From contig CACXAT010000006.1 in the NCBI GenBank assembly GCA_902765725.1, positions 124,001 through 188,000 of the forward strand: a stretch of 64,000 nt of DNA. The letters are read 5' to 3'. The notes under the pieces were generated by a model, which was given only the letters and a program-made list of their open reading frames with translations, did no database searches and had not been told where the DNA came from. Numbering within the stretch: the first letter of the stretch is position 1; each line of letters starts with the position of its first letter. This document shows positions 44,090 to 52,210 of this stretch, piece by piece. The translations under genes and the position numbers were made by a program. This DNA is from an uncultured Lachnospiraceae bacterium (GTDB lineage: Bacteria > Bacillota > Clostridia > Lachnospirales > Lachnospiraceae).

Positions 44090-44101
44090 CAGAGTCGTTA
44101 C

Positions 44102-44174
44102 GGGGCATTAGCGCAGTTGGGAGCGCGTTTGAATGGCATTCAAAAGGTCGTGGGTTCGAATCCCATATGCTCCA
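44102..44174 (+). tRNA. tRNA-Ala (anticodon GGC)
   Basis: A full cloverleaf of 73 nt: acceptor GGGGCAT/ATGCTCC with the G3-U70 pair that marks alanine tRNAs, D arm GCGC/GCGC, anticodon arm TTTGA/TCAAA with loop ATGGCAT, and T arm GTGGG-TTCGAAT-CCCAT, discriminator A. The CCA end is not encoded. It reads GCC codons (and GCU by wobble). Own promoter and terminator make it a single-gene unit. Confidence 0.98.
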
Positions 44175-44180
44175 GAACTA

Positions 44181-44210
44181 AAAAACCTTGCCGTCTGGCA
44201 AGGTTTTTTT
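44181..44210. terminator. Bidirectional terminator after tRNA-Ala and trmK
   Basis: Perfect stem aaccttgcc/ggcaaggtt with a 4 nt loop, with As to the left and seven Ts to the right. It ends both the tRNA and the convergent trmK transcripts. Confidence 0.93.
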
Positions 44211-44220
44211 ATGCTTCTTT

Positions 44221-44931
44221 TTATGCTTCACAGGCTCCGTTCGCCTGCACGAGTTCTCTCACCTGGCGGATCTGATCGATCTGTCCCAGGATCTGTTCTC
44301 TTCGCTCCAGAGCTCTTTTGGAGCTTCCCTTCTGGAGATTCTCCAGGTTCGCTCGAAGGACTCTCTCTCTGAAGGTGAGATATTTCAGAAGTACCGGATG
44401 CCCTGACGCGATCAGGCAGGGGCCGAACTCTGCCTCCTGGGCCGTGAGTGTCATCTCTCCGCGCACACAGTGCATCATCGGGTAATACTTCCCCTCTTCG
44501 AGTACCATTTCCTCCGCATCGATCCTCCAGCCTGCCCGGCACAGATACTCTCTCACCCGGCTGATCTCAGACTGAGGCTGGAGAATGAGCTCCGCTGCGC
44601 CAAGCCTGGAGGGCGGATCCTTCTCCAAGATCCGGACTGTCAGCGCTCCGCCCATTCCAGCGATCAGGATACTGTCCGCCTCATCCACAGACAGAGCGGA
44701 CAGGCCGTCCGAGAGCCTGATCTGTATAAACTCCTCAAGTCCCGCCTGTGCGATATGCTCCTTCGCCCGCTCCAGCGGACCGCGGTTCACATCCATGGCG
44801 ATCGCCGATGGTACATGGCCGTTTCTGACAAGCCAGATCGGAACAAATCCGTGATCTGTCCCGACATCCGCCAGCCGGTATCCCCTGGTCACCATAGACG
44901 CTGCTGCACTGAGCCGGTCTGATAATATCAT
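44221..44931 (-). CDS. trmK: tRNA (adenine-22-N1) methyltransferase
   Basis: A 236-residue SAM-dependent enzyme that methylates A22 in the D-loop region of some tRNAs. Seen are LSDRLSAAASMVTRG at the start, the SAM loop LADVGTDHGFVPIWL, AMDVNRGPLERA, the catalytic-site motif IAGMGGALTVRIL and LILQPQ, and a coiled-coil C-terminus. The ATG at 44931 has AAGGAG close upstream; the open frame extends 14 codons further without family sequence. It follows dnaG; the nif3-like gene that often comes next is absent. Confidence 0.93.
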   Translation of the reverse strand: MILSDRLSAAASMVTRGYRLADVGTDHGFVPIWLVRNGHVPSAIAMDVNRGPLERAKEHIAQAGLEEFIQIRLSDGLSALSVDEADSILIAGMGGALTVRILEKDPPSRLGAAELILQPQSEISRVREYLCRAGWRIDAEEMVLEEGKYYPMMHCVRGEMTLTAQEAEFGPCLIASGHPVLLKYLTFRERVLRANLENLQKGSSKRALERREQILGQIDQIRQVRELVQANGACEA

Positions 44932-44965
44932 AGATCTCCTTCCTGTCGAAATGTGCCGCAGCCGG

Positions 44966-46930
44966 TTATGCAAGGGAGATCTTCAGCTTTCTGAGCTCAG
45001 CCTCCCTGTTCTTGCGTTCGACTGCCGTTTTCAGATCCGGGGAAGACGCATCCGGGGCTGCCATATATACCTTGAGCAGTGTTTCCCTGACTGCCTTCTC
45101 TCTCTCTGCTGTCGAAGACGCCGGATCCAGCGTATGGAACAGTCCTGCGATCACGGTCTGGTCCGCAGCGTCCGGAAAACGCGACAGCACCGCGGCTTCA
45201 TCCACTTTTCCGTTCTGTTCCATCTGGTCATAGATCAGCTCTGCGGCCCTGGCTGTAAGAGTGTCTTTCTCCCCGTAATCCTCTGAAGAGACATACTGTT
45301 TTACAGTGGAATAGACCGATGGATACTGGGTTATGTAGTTAAGGAGCAGCTGCCTGGAGATCGTGTCCCCCTGCTGCTTCACATTGCCAAGGCGGTTGCT
45401 CCTTGAAGCGGTGGGAGGTGCCTGGTACATCTCCCCTGTCATCTCGTCCTCGTAGAAATCCGCCCCCTGTCCTATTCCGTAATAGGCAAAGGGATCATCC
45501 GGATCGTAGCCGCTCTGAGGATCATACTCCTCAGGATATTCATTTTCATCCTGTGTGATGCGCGTGGTCTGTTCAGCACCGCGCCCTGTCTGGCCGGACT
45601 GCGGGCGGGGCTGCTGCAGGCCAAGTCCGGAAGCTCCGATCACCAGCCTGCGGTTCACAAGCTCCTGAACCATCCGCTTCTCGACCATGTATTCCCGGCT
45701 GACTGCGTCGATATAATTCTGCCGCTCCATCTCTGTGTCGAGTTCAGCGATCATCCCCGCCGCCCTCTCGAAGAAGCGGGTCTTCTCGTCGGGATCGTTC
45801 AGATCATACTCCCGCTTTGCTGCGGCGATCTCAAACAGAAGGGCATTCCCGGCGTTCTTCAGCCGTTCCTGCATGGCATCAGGTCCGAGCGCTTTGATGA
45901 ATTCGTCCGGGTCCTTATAGGGCTTCAGGTCCAGGATCTTCGGCGTGACCCCCGCCTTTCGCAGCATGGGGATCGCGCGAAGCGCCGCATTGACGCCGGC
46001 CTGGTCTGAGTCATAGCTGAGGATCACATTTTTCGTATATCTAGCCAGCAGGGCACAGTGGCCCGGCGTAAGGGATGTTCCCAGGGAAGCGGTCGCATTG
46101 GTGAAGCCTGCCTGATGCATGGAGATCACGTCCATGTATCCCTCGCACAGGATCAGATAATTCTCTCTGGTCTTTCTGGCAATGTTCAGAGCGTACAGAT
46201 TGCGGCTCTTGTCGAATATCTTAGTCTCAGGGGAATTGAGGTACTTCGGCTTGCCGTCTCCCATGACTCTGCCGCCGAACCCGATGATGCGGTCTGAAGT
46301 ATCCAGGATCGGGAAGATGACCCGGTTCCAGAACTTGTCATACATCGTACCCCTGCGCTCATCCACATTCATCAGGCCGCTGCGCCTGAGCAGGTCGTCG
46401 CTCACGTCCTTTGATTTCAGAAAACGGTACAGGCCGTCCGAGGGGGCCTTCGGGGCATAGCCCAGGGCAAATGACTTCATGGTGCTCTCTGTCAGGCCTC
46501 TGCCGGTCAGATACTCCATCCCGGCCTTTCCTGCCGGTGACCGGAGGCTGTAGTAATAGTACATCCCGGCGAGCTTATTGACCTCGCGAAGCTCGCTGCG
46601 CTCTGTCTGACTGCGTCTTTCCGCCGCAGTGATCTCCCTCTCCGGAAGCCGGATCCCGGCGCGGTCCGCCAGGTACTGCATCGCCTCCGTAAAGTTCATG
46701 TTATTGTATTCTTCCACAAAAGTGATTACATTTCCGCCCTTATGACAGCCAAAACAGTAGTACATCTGCTTGGACCTTGACACGGAGAAGGACGGGGTTT
46801 TCTCATTGTGGAACGGGCACAGACCGATATAGTTGCTCCCGCCACGCTTAAGAGACACGCTCTGCCCGATGACATCCACGATGTCATTGGCACTTCGCAC
46901 CTGGTCGATCACTTCATCCGAATAATACAT
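44966..46930 (-). CDS. dnaG: DNA primase
   Basis: Makes RNA primers for replication. 654 residues. The zinc-binding domain has Cys38, His41, Cys59 and Cys62 (LCPFHNEKTPSF and CFGCHKGGN). The TOPRIM core has LILCEGYMDVISMHQAG and LSYDSDQAGVNAA. A long, disordered-looking linker (about 450-530, rich in Gln, Asp, Tyr) precedes the helicase-binding C-terminal domain. In most Firmicutes rpoD follows dnaG, but here trmK comes next. The gene starts 12 bp after dgt. Confidence 0.97.
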   Translation of the reverse strand: MYYSDEVIDQVRSANDIVDVIGQSVSLKRGGSNYIGLCPFHNEKTPSFSVSRSKQMYYCFGCHKGGNVITFVEEYNNMNFTEAMQYLADRAGIRLPEREITAAERRSQTERSELREVNKLAGMYYYYSLRSPAGKAGMEYLTGRGLTESTMKSFALGYAPKAPSDGLYRFLKSKDVSDDLLRRSGLMNVDERRGTMYDKFWNRVIFPILDTSDRIIGFGGRVMGDGKPKYLNSPETKIFDKSRNLYALNIARKTRENYLILCEGYMDVISMHQAGFTNATASLGTSLTPGHCALLARYTKNVILSYDSDQAGVNAALRAIPMLRKAGVTPKILDLKPYKDPDEFIKALGPDAMQERLKNAGNALLFEIAAAKREYDLNDPDEKTRFFERAAGMIAELDTEMERQNYIDAVSREYMVEKRMVQELVNRRLVIGASGLGLQQPRPQSGQTGRGAEQTTRITQDENEYPEEYDPQSGYDPDDPFAYYGIGQGADFYEDEMTGEMYQAPPTASRSNRLGNVKQQGDTISRQLLLNYITQYPSVYSTVKQYVSSEDYGEKDTLTARAAELIYDQMEQNGKVDEAAVLSRFPDAADQTVIAGLFHTLDPASSTAEREKAVRETLLKVYMAAPDASSPDLKTAVERKNREAELRKLKISLA

Positions 46931-46942
46931 AGAAACTCCCGT

Positions 46943-47950
46943 TTACTGATTGGGCCAGCTCTTGGGGATAAAGAGTTCCTCGAACTTCTGGACCGCATAG
47001 GGATCTGTCATTCCCGAGATATAATCGCAGACGACCCTCTGCTCCTGCTCCCCGCTTTCGATCAGCTGGATATATTCCTCCGGCATCTCTTCGATATGCT
47101 GTTCATAGTGCTGGTACAGGATCTTGAGAAGACCGGGGACCTTTTTCTCTTCCACCTTCGCGATACTGTTTGTATACAGATTCTCATACATGAACCTGCG
47201 AAGATCTTCCATCTCCTTCTGGACCGTATCCGACATGCGGATCTCATCTGAATCGATACTGTTGTAAATGATATCGTTGATCAGTGTATCCAGACGCTCC
47301 TTGGTGCTTGCGCCAAGGGACCTTCTGAAACGGTCCGGGATATCCTTCTCCGTCATGATCCCGGCTCTCTCCGCGTCATCGATATCATGATTGATATAGG
47401 CGATCTTATCGCAGAACCTCACGATCTGCCCTTCCAGAGTGGAGGGATGAAGGTTCCACTGATGATTGAGGATGCCGTCCCGGACTTCCTTCGTGAGGTT
47501 CAGTCCCTGGCCGTCTCTCTCCAGCTTCTCGACCACACGGATGCTCTGCTCATAATGCCTGAAGCCTGACGGACAGACCTCATTCAAAGCCCGCTCGCCT
47601 GCATGCCCGAAGGGCGTATGCCCCAGGTCATGCCCGAGAGCGATGGCTTCTGTCAGATCATCATTCAGCCTGAGAGCCCTCGATACGGTCCTGGACAGCT
47701 GGGAGACCTCCAGCGTATGGGTCAGACGAGTCCTGTAATGGTCTCCGATCGGTGCGATGAACACCTGGGTCTTATGCTTCAGACGCCGGAAGGACTTGCT
47801 GTGCAGGATCCGGTCCCTGTCCCTCTGATAGACCGTACGGATATCATCCTGCGCCTCCGGGCGGTCACGCCCCATGCTGTCCGCACTGTGGGCAGCATAT
47901 CTGCTCAGAAACTGGTATTCTCTTTGTTCTGCCTGCTCTCTGATCGTCAT
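46943..47950 (-). CDS. dgt: dGTPase-like HD-domain triphosphohydrolase
   Basis: A 335-residue HD-superfamily hydrolase that splits dGTP or other dNTPs into nucleoside and triphosphate. The HD motif set is TRLTHTLEVSQLSR (first His), ALGHDLGHTPFGHAGE (His-Asp), and FCDKIAYINHDIDDA (last Asp). It starts FLSRYAAHSADSMGR, and YQRDRDRILHSKSFRRLKHKTQV is the conserved block before the HD. The ATG at 47950 has GGAG 7 nt upstream and is preferred over a GTG two codons before. It is often found beside dnaG, as here. Confidence 0.93.
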   Translation of the reverse strand: MTIREQAEQREYQFLSRYAAHSADSMGRDRPEAQDDIRTVYQRDRDRILHSKSFRRLKHKTQVFIAPIGDHYRTRLTHTLEVSQLSRTVSRALRLNDDLTEAIALGHDLGHTPFGHAGERALNEVCPSGFRHYEQSIRVVEKLERDGQGLNLTKEVRDGILNHQWNLHPSTLEGQIVRFCDKIAYINHDIDDAERAGIMTEKDIPDRFRRSLGASTKERLDTLINDIIYNSIDSDEIRMSDTVQKEMEDLRRFMYENLYTNSIAKVEEKKVPGLLKILYQHYEQHIEEMPEEYIQLIESGEQEQRVVCDYISGMTDPYAVQKFEELFIPKSWPNQ

Positions 47951-47992
47951 ACTCACTCTCCGGCAGCACGGCCGCTCCTGATCCTGGATCCT

Positions 47993-49858
47993 TTACTCCT
48001 GCTCATTTTCATACCGGGTATACAGCCATGCGAAATCTCCGGCGGGTATGCCCACTGCCTTTGCCTCTCTGGGAAGCCCGGTCATCAGATCCGTGTACAT
48101 CTCCGGTTCATTGACCCATGCAGTTTCATCGTAATTGCTGAAGTTGAACAGGGCGATCAGCTTCTCCCCGTCCATATATCTTCCGATCCCGAGCACATGA
48201 TCATTGTAGGTCTCAACGACCCAGATATCCGCGGCATTGTCAAAGACCTTATAGCTGCCGTGGATCTCTTCCAGCTTCCGGATGGCGCTGAACATTCTTC
48301 CCTGGACCGTATTCTTTCTCTTACGCTTCTTCGCGTCATCCCAGTTCAGGCTGCCGCGGTGAAGGTATCTCGAATCCTCTCTCTTGAGCGGATCGTCGTG
48401 ATAGGTGTAGTCATTGAGCTGAGCGATCTCATCTCCGGAATACAGAACAGGAATGCCGCTCTGGGTAAATAAGAACGCGTGAAGCATGATATCCAGCCTC
48501 AGGGTCCTGTCTGTCTTCCTCTCATCCCTCTCATACAGGGCTGCTTCAACGCCGCACAGGGAGGCCGTAGTACCGCACAGGCGGGCATCCTGCAGTCTCG
48601 GATCGTCGTTGTAGAGTTCGCCTCTGCCGTCGGACAGGAAGATGTAGCCGCGGAAGTAGTCATTCAGGAACTTCTTGTGGGCAGCCTCATCTACGCCGAA
48701 CTGGCGGAGGAAATCATAATCCAGCCCCCAGCCGATATCATCATGACATCTGAGGTAGTTGAGGAATGTATACTGCTTGGGCAGTGCGAAAACCGTACCG
48801 AGCTGATGCTTCAGCAGACGCACGTCATGGGTCGCCACCGTGTGCCAGGTACTTGCCATGGTTGTTACATTGTAGAGAATGTGGCACTCCGGCTTCTCCA
48901 CCGTCCCGAAGTAGGGAACGACCTTTGAAGGCTCCATGACCACTTCGCCCAGAAGAAGCGTTCCGGGGCACACCACCTCGGCCGCCATCCTCATAAGCCT
49001 TACCAGAGTATGCACCTGGGGAAGGTTCCTGCAGGGAGTCCCAAGCTGCTTCCAGATATAGGGAACCGCATCCAGACGGATCACATCTACGCCCTTATTG
49101 CACAGATAGAGCATATTGTCCGTCATGTCATTGAATACGGTCGGATTCCAGTAATTCAGATCCCACTGATAGGGATAGAAGGTTGTCATAACCACCTTCT
49201 GCACATCACTGCACCAGCTGAAATTGCCCGGCGCCGTCTGGGGGAATACCTGGGGCACCGTCTTCTCGAATTCATCCGGGATCGACCAGTTGTCAAAGAA
49301 GAAATAACGGTCCTGATACTCCTTCAGTCCTTCCCGTGCCTTCTTCGCCCACTCGTGGTCTTCACTGGTATGGTTCATGACAAAGTCAAGGCAGACGCTC
49401 ATATTGCGCTCATGGCAGGCATCTGCAAGCGCCTCCAGATCACGGATAGTTCCGAGCGCAGGCTCCACCTGTCTGAAATCGGATACCGCGTACCCGCCGT
49501 CACTGCGGCCGGCAGGACTCTGAAGCAGCGGCATCAGGTGCAGATAATTGACGCCGCACTCCTGGATGTAATCCAGGTGCTTCTTCACGCCCTTCAGGTT
49601 CCCGGCAAAGCACTGCGTATACATCAGCATGCCGACCAGCTCTTCTTCCCTGTACCAGTCAGGCGTCTTTTCCCTCTTGAGATCCAGGTCCTTCAGCTCC
49701 TGCTTTCTCTCGGAATAGTTGCGAAACAGCATCGACAGGAAATAATCGAATGCTCCCTCATGCCCATAGTACAGTTCCGAATACAGCCATTTCAATTCAT
49801 CGTAATTTTTCTCAAGTCTCTGTGTAAAAACAGCATCCCATTCTTTACGAACTTCCAT
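47993..49858 (-). CDS. Amylosucrase-like GH13 enzyme
   Basis: A 621-residue glycoside hydrolase family 13 protein of the amylosucrase group (subfamily 4), which transfers glucose from sucrose to a glucan or releases it. The catalytic nucleophile is Asp263 in VDVIRLDAVPYIWK, the acid/base Glu305 in LLGEVV, and the third Asp is in LRCHDDIGW (373). The N-terminal helical domain and the motif DFVMNHTSEDH fit the family. There is no signal peptide, so it works inside the cell. It is preceded by the subtilase gene (22 bp) and followed by dgt (42 bp), with no sucrose transport gene near. Sucrose hydrolase or phosphorylase activity is possible. Confidence 0.88.
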   Translation of the reverse strand: MEVRKEWDAVFTQRLEKNYDELKWLYSELYYGHEGAFDYFLSMLFRNYSERKQELKDLDLKREKTPDWYREEELVGMLMYTQCFAGNLKGVKKHLDYIQECGVNYLHLMPLLQSPAGRSDGGYAVSDFRQVEPALGTIRDLEALADACHERNMSVCLDFVMNHTSEDHEWAKKAREGLKEYQDRYFFFDNWSIPDEFEKTVPQVFPQTAPGNFSWCSDVQKVVMTTFYPYQWDLNYWNPTVFNDMTDNMLYLCNKGVDVIRLDAVPYIWKQLGTPCRNLPQVHTLVRLMRMAAEVVCPGTLLLGEVVMEPSKVVPYFGTVEKPECHILYNVTTMASTWHTVATHDVRLLKHQLGTVFALPKQYTFLNYLRCHDDIGWGLDYDFLRQFGVDEAAHKKFLNDYFRGYIFLSDGRGELYNDDPRLQDARLCGTTASLCGVEAALYERDERKTDRTLRLDIMLHAFLFTQSGIPVLYSGDEIAQLNDYTYHDDPLKREDSRYLHRGSLNWDDAKKRKRKNTVQGRMFSAIRKLEEIHGSYKVFDNAADIWVVETYNDHVLGIGRYMDGEKLIALFNFSNYDETAWVNEPEMYTDLMTGLPREAKAVGIPAGDFAWLYTRYENEQE

Positions 49859-49880
49859 ACGTCTCCCTCCCGATTGCAGG

Positions 49881-52097
49881 TCAGCCTGTGATCACCGTAA
49901 ATGTCAGCTTTGCATTTCCGCTGCGCACGACGATCCTTGCCGTGCCCGGAGCTGCTCCGGTGACGGTTCCGTCGCCGGCCACCCTTGCCGCTGCTTTGTT
50001 TTTCGATGTATATGTTATCTTTTGAACCGATGTGATCGGATATCGGGTAACCGGGAGTTTTATGGATTCTCCCACGCCGATCCGGATCGTCTTCTTCGAG
50101 GTCTTCAGTTTCTTAGTCTTTACCTTGCCGTTCTGTACACGAAGCTTGAAGACAACCTTCTTGCCGCTGGCGGTAAGTGCAGTGACACTGGCATTGCCGG
50201 TCCTTGACCCCGCCTTGATCACGCAGGTACCATCGGCTCTGCCTGTCACCTTGACCTTCTTCCTGGCAGAAGAGGTCCATTTCACCACGTAATCACCGTC
50301 CGCAAGGCCAGTCACCTTCAAGACCTTCGTCTTCTGCTTCTTTTTCAGCGGAACCCTGTAGGTTACATTTGCGGCAGGCTTGGAGTTTTTATATTCGGAG
50401 TTCTGTTCTGCCTGCTGTTTTATCTTCGCCTCCGCGCCTGTGAGCACGGACAGATTGGTCACCAGCGCCTTCTGGTCCCCCGTCAGTGCATCATAGGCCG
50501 CACGTACACTCTCTACCGCGGCTTTGTCAGCAAGGGTGATCTCTGACGGAAGGTCACTGATCCGTTCCATGACAGTCTGCGCCGCCGCGATATCTGCCTC
50601 CAGTTTCCGGATCTTCTCCTCGGCAGTCGTGAGCACTGACAGGTTGGTTACATATGGTTTCTGATCACTTGTCAGAGCGTCATAGGCTTCGCGGGCGCTT
50701 TCCACAGCAGCCTTATCATCAAGGGTGATCCCGGACGGAAGATCGCTGATCCGTTCCACAACGATCTGGGCCGCTGCTTCATTCCCCAGCAGCAAATTCA
50801 GGTCGATCATCCCGTGGCCGTAATACTTATCTTTGCCGCTCTCTCCAAGATCGATCACGCTCTGCTGCAGCACATGCTCGATCTCAGCCGGCCCGTAGCT
50901 TCCATGTGCCAGTTTGATCATTGCGGCTGCGGCTGCCGCATGGGGAGAGGCCATGGAGGTTCCTGTCAGGCTGTTGTAGCCGTCTGACAGATTCTCCCAT
51001 ACAGTGCCGTATACATTGACACCGGGAGCGACGATATCGACCGTGCTGCCATAATTGCTGCCGGACCACCGGGGATAGGAAGAATCGTTGCCATTCACGG
51101 CTCCCACCACGACACATTCTTCGATGTTGCCGGGCGTATAGGCAGAAACATCTGTACCGTTGTTTCCGGAAACTCCCACGACGATCGTTCCCCGGCTGAC
51201 CGCATAGTCGATGGCTTCCCGGATGGTCGCGCCACCGATCGGCAGCTTGCCGCTGAGGCTCATATTAATAACAGCCGCCCCCTGATCCGCCGCATACCGG
51301 ATCCCTTCTGCAACTTGGTAGACATTACCGCTCCCCTTGTTATTCAGAACGCGTACCGGAAGGATCCTGATATTCGGAAGGCTCTCTGTACACTGGGCGA
51401 TAACGCCGGCCACATGGGTGCCGTGTCTTGCTTTGGTCTCTGTTGAGCTGTCCTGACTCTGATCCACATTGAGGAGACCATTATCGTCAGTTACAAAGCT
51501 CTTTGCTCTCGCTGTGTCCAGTTTCCCAACCAGCTTGGGGCTTGTAAATGAGATGCCTGTATCCAGCACCGCAACCTCTACGGTTCCTGTACTTCCTGCA
51601 AGCGACTGGGCATATTGATCCGCCCCGATCACATTCGCGCTGCTTCCCCACAGAGCCTCATCCAGAACCGTACTGAAGCCGCATGCGAACAGATAGCCGT
51701 CCGGCTCCACGTATATCGTGCTGTCCTTGCGCGACAGGGCATGTGCCGCAGCTCTTGCTTCCCCGGGGGATTCAAACTGCAGGATGTAGGTCCCGTTCCT
51801 GTCCTGGATGGCGTCCACGGCGCCATATTCATCGGGATCCAGATTCGGGTCCGCGCTCTTCAGGATCAGGCGCTCACTGAGGTAGGGATTGCTCTCCGCC
51901 TGCCTCTGTGTGACCTCCTTGTCATACTCGGCGGTCATCAGGACCAGTTCCTTCTCGAACCTCCTTGCAGACAGTTCCGGCAGCGGATCCGCCCATACCG
52001 TGCGGGCACTTCCACAGGCATGTAAAAGAAGCCCGGCAAGAAGCAGTCCGGGCAGATAATGCAGTACAAAATACAGAGAAAATGCAGATCTCTTCAT
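49881..52097 (-). CDS. Exported subtilase (S8) with helical repeats and Ig-like C-terminus
   Basis: A 738-residue surface serine protease. The N-terminus has an export signal with a possible lipobox (LLHACGS, Cys28). A propeptide-like region reaches about 150. The triad is Asp179 (VAVLDTGIS), His225 (RHGTHVAG) and Ser381 (GTSMASPHA), with oxyanion Asn in VSGNNG. Residues 442-500 and 505-562 are two copies of a ~60-residue helical repeat (AAVESAREAYDALTSDQK). The last ~160 residues hold Lys-rich Ig-like (Big_2) sequence. Promoter at 52140-52168. Substrate unknown. It lies just downstream of comEC. Confidence 0.92.
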   Translation of the reverse strand: MKRSAFSLYFVLHYLPGLLLAGLLLHACGSARTVWADPLPELSARRFEKELVLMTAEYDKEVTQRQAESNPYLSERLILKSADPNLDPDEYGAVDAIQDRNGTYILQFESPGEARAAAHALSRKDSTIYVEPDGYLFACGFSTVLDEALWGSSANVIGADQYAQSLAGSTGTVEVAVLDTGISFTSPKLVGKLDTARAKSFVTDDNGLLNVDQSQDSSTETKARHGTHVAGVIAQCTESLPNIRILPVRVLNNKGSGNVYQVAEGIRYAADQGAAVINMSLSGKLPIGGATIREAIDYAVSRGTIVVGVSGNNGTDVSAYTPGNIEECVVVGAVNGNDSSYPRWSGSNYGSTVDIVAPGVNVYGTVWENLSDGYNSLTGTSMASPHAAAAAAMIKLAHGSYGPAEIEHVLQQSVIDLGESGKDKYYGHGMIDLNLLLGNEAAAQIVVERISDLPSGITLDDKAAVESAREAYDALTSDQKPYVTNLSVLTTAEEKIRKLEADIAAAQTVMERISDLPSEITLADKAAVESVRAAYDALTGDQKALVTNLSVLTGAEAKIKQQAEQNSEYKNSKPAANVTYRVPLKKKQKTKVLKVTGLADGDYVVKWTSSARKKVKVTGRADGTCVIKAGSRTGNASVTALTASGKKVVFKLRVQNGKVKTKKLKTSKKTIRIGVGESIKLPVTRYPITSVQKITYTSKNKAAARVAGDGTVTGAAPGTARIVVRSGNAKLTFTVITG
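50440..50780. repeat. Two ~60-codon repeats inside the subtilase gene
   Basis: The DNA for residues 442-500 and 505-562 is similar over about 170 bp each. The encoded sequences agree at most positions (ERISDLPSxITLxDKAAVES and VTNLSVLTxAExKI). Confidence 0.8.
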
Positions 52098-52139
52098 AAC
52101 CTTTTATATATTACAATTCTATTACATCATATCGCTATA

Positions 52140-52168
52140 ACCATACCACAATCACACCCCTGTGACAA
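52140..52168 (-). promoter_or_regulatory. Putative SigA-type promoter for the subtilase
   Basis: Minus strand TTGTCA, 17 bp, TATGGT, about 43 bp upstream of the gene. The leader is AT-rich, with a weak AAAGG ribosome site close to the ATG. Confidence 0.55.
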
Positions 52169-52210
52169 CCGCTTTACATATCCGCAAAGCAAATAAATAT
52201 AATGCCTTCA

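Noticed and set aside
44133..44372. Plus-strand open frame starting inside the tRNA
   Set aside because: It overlaps tRNA-Ala, the terminator and the end of trmK, with no supporting signals.
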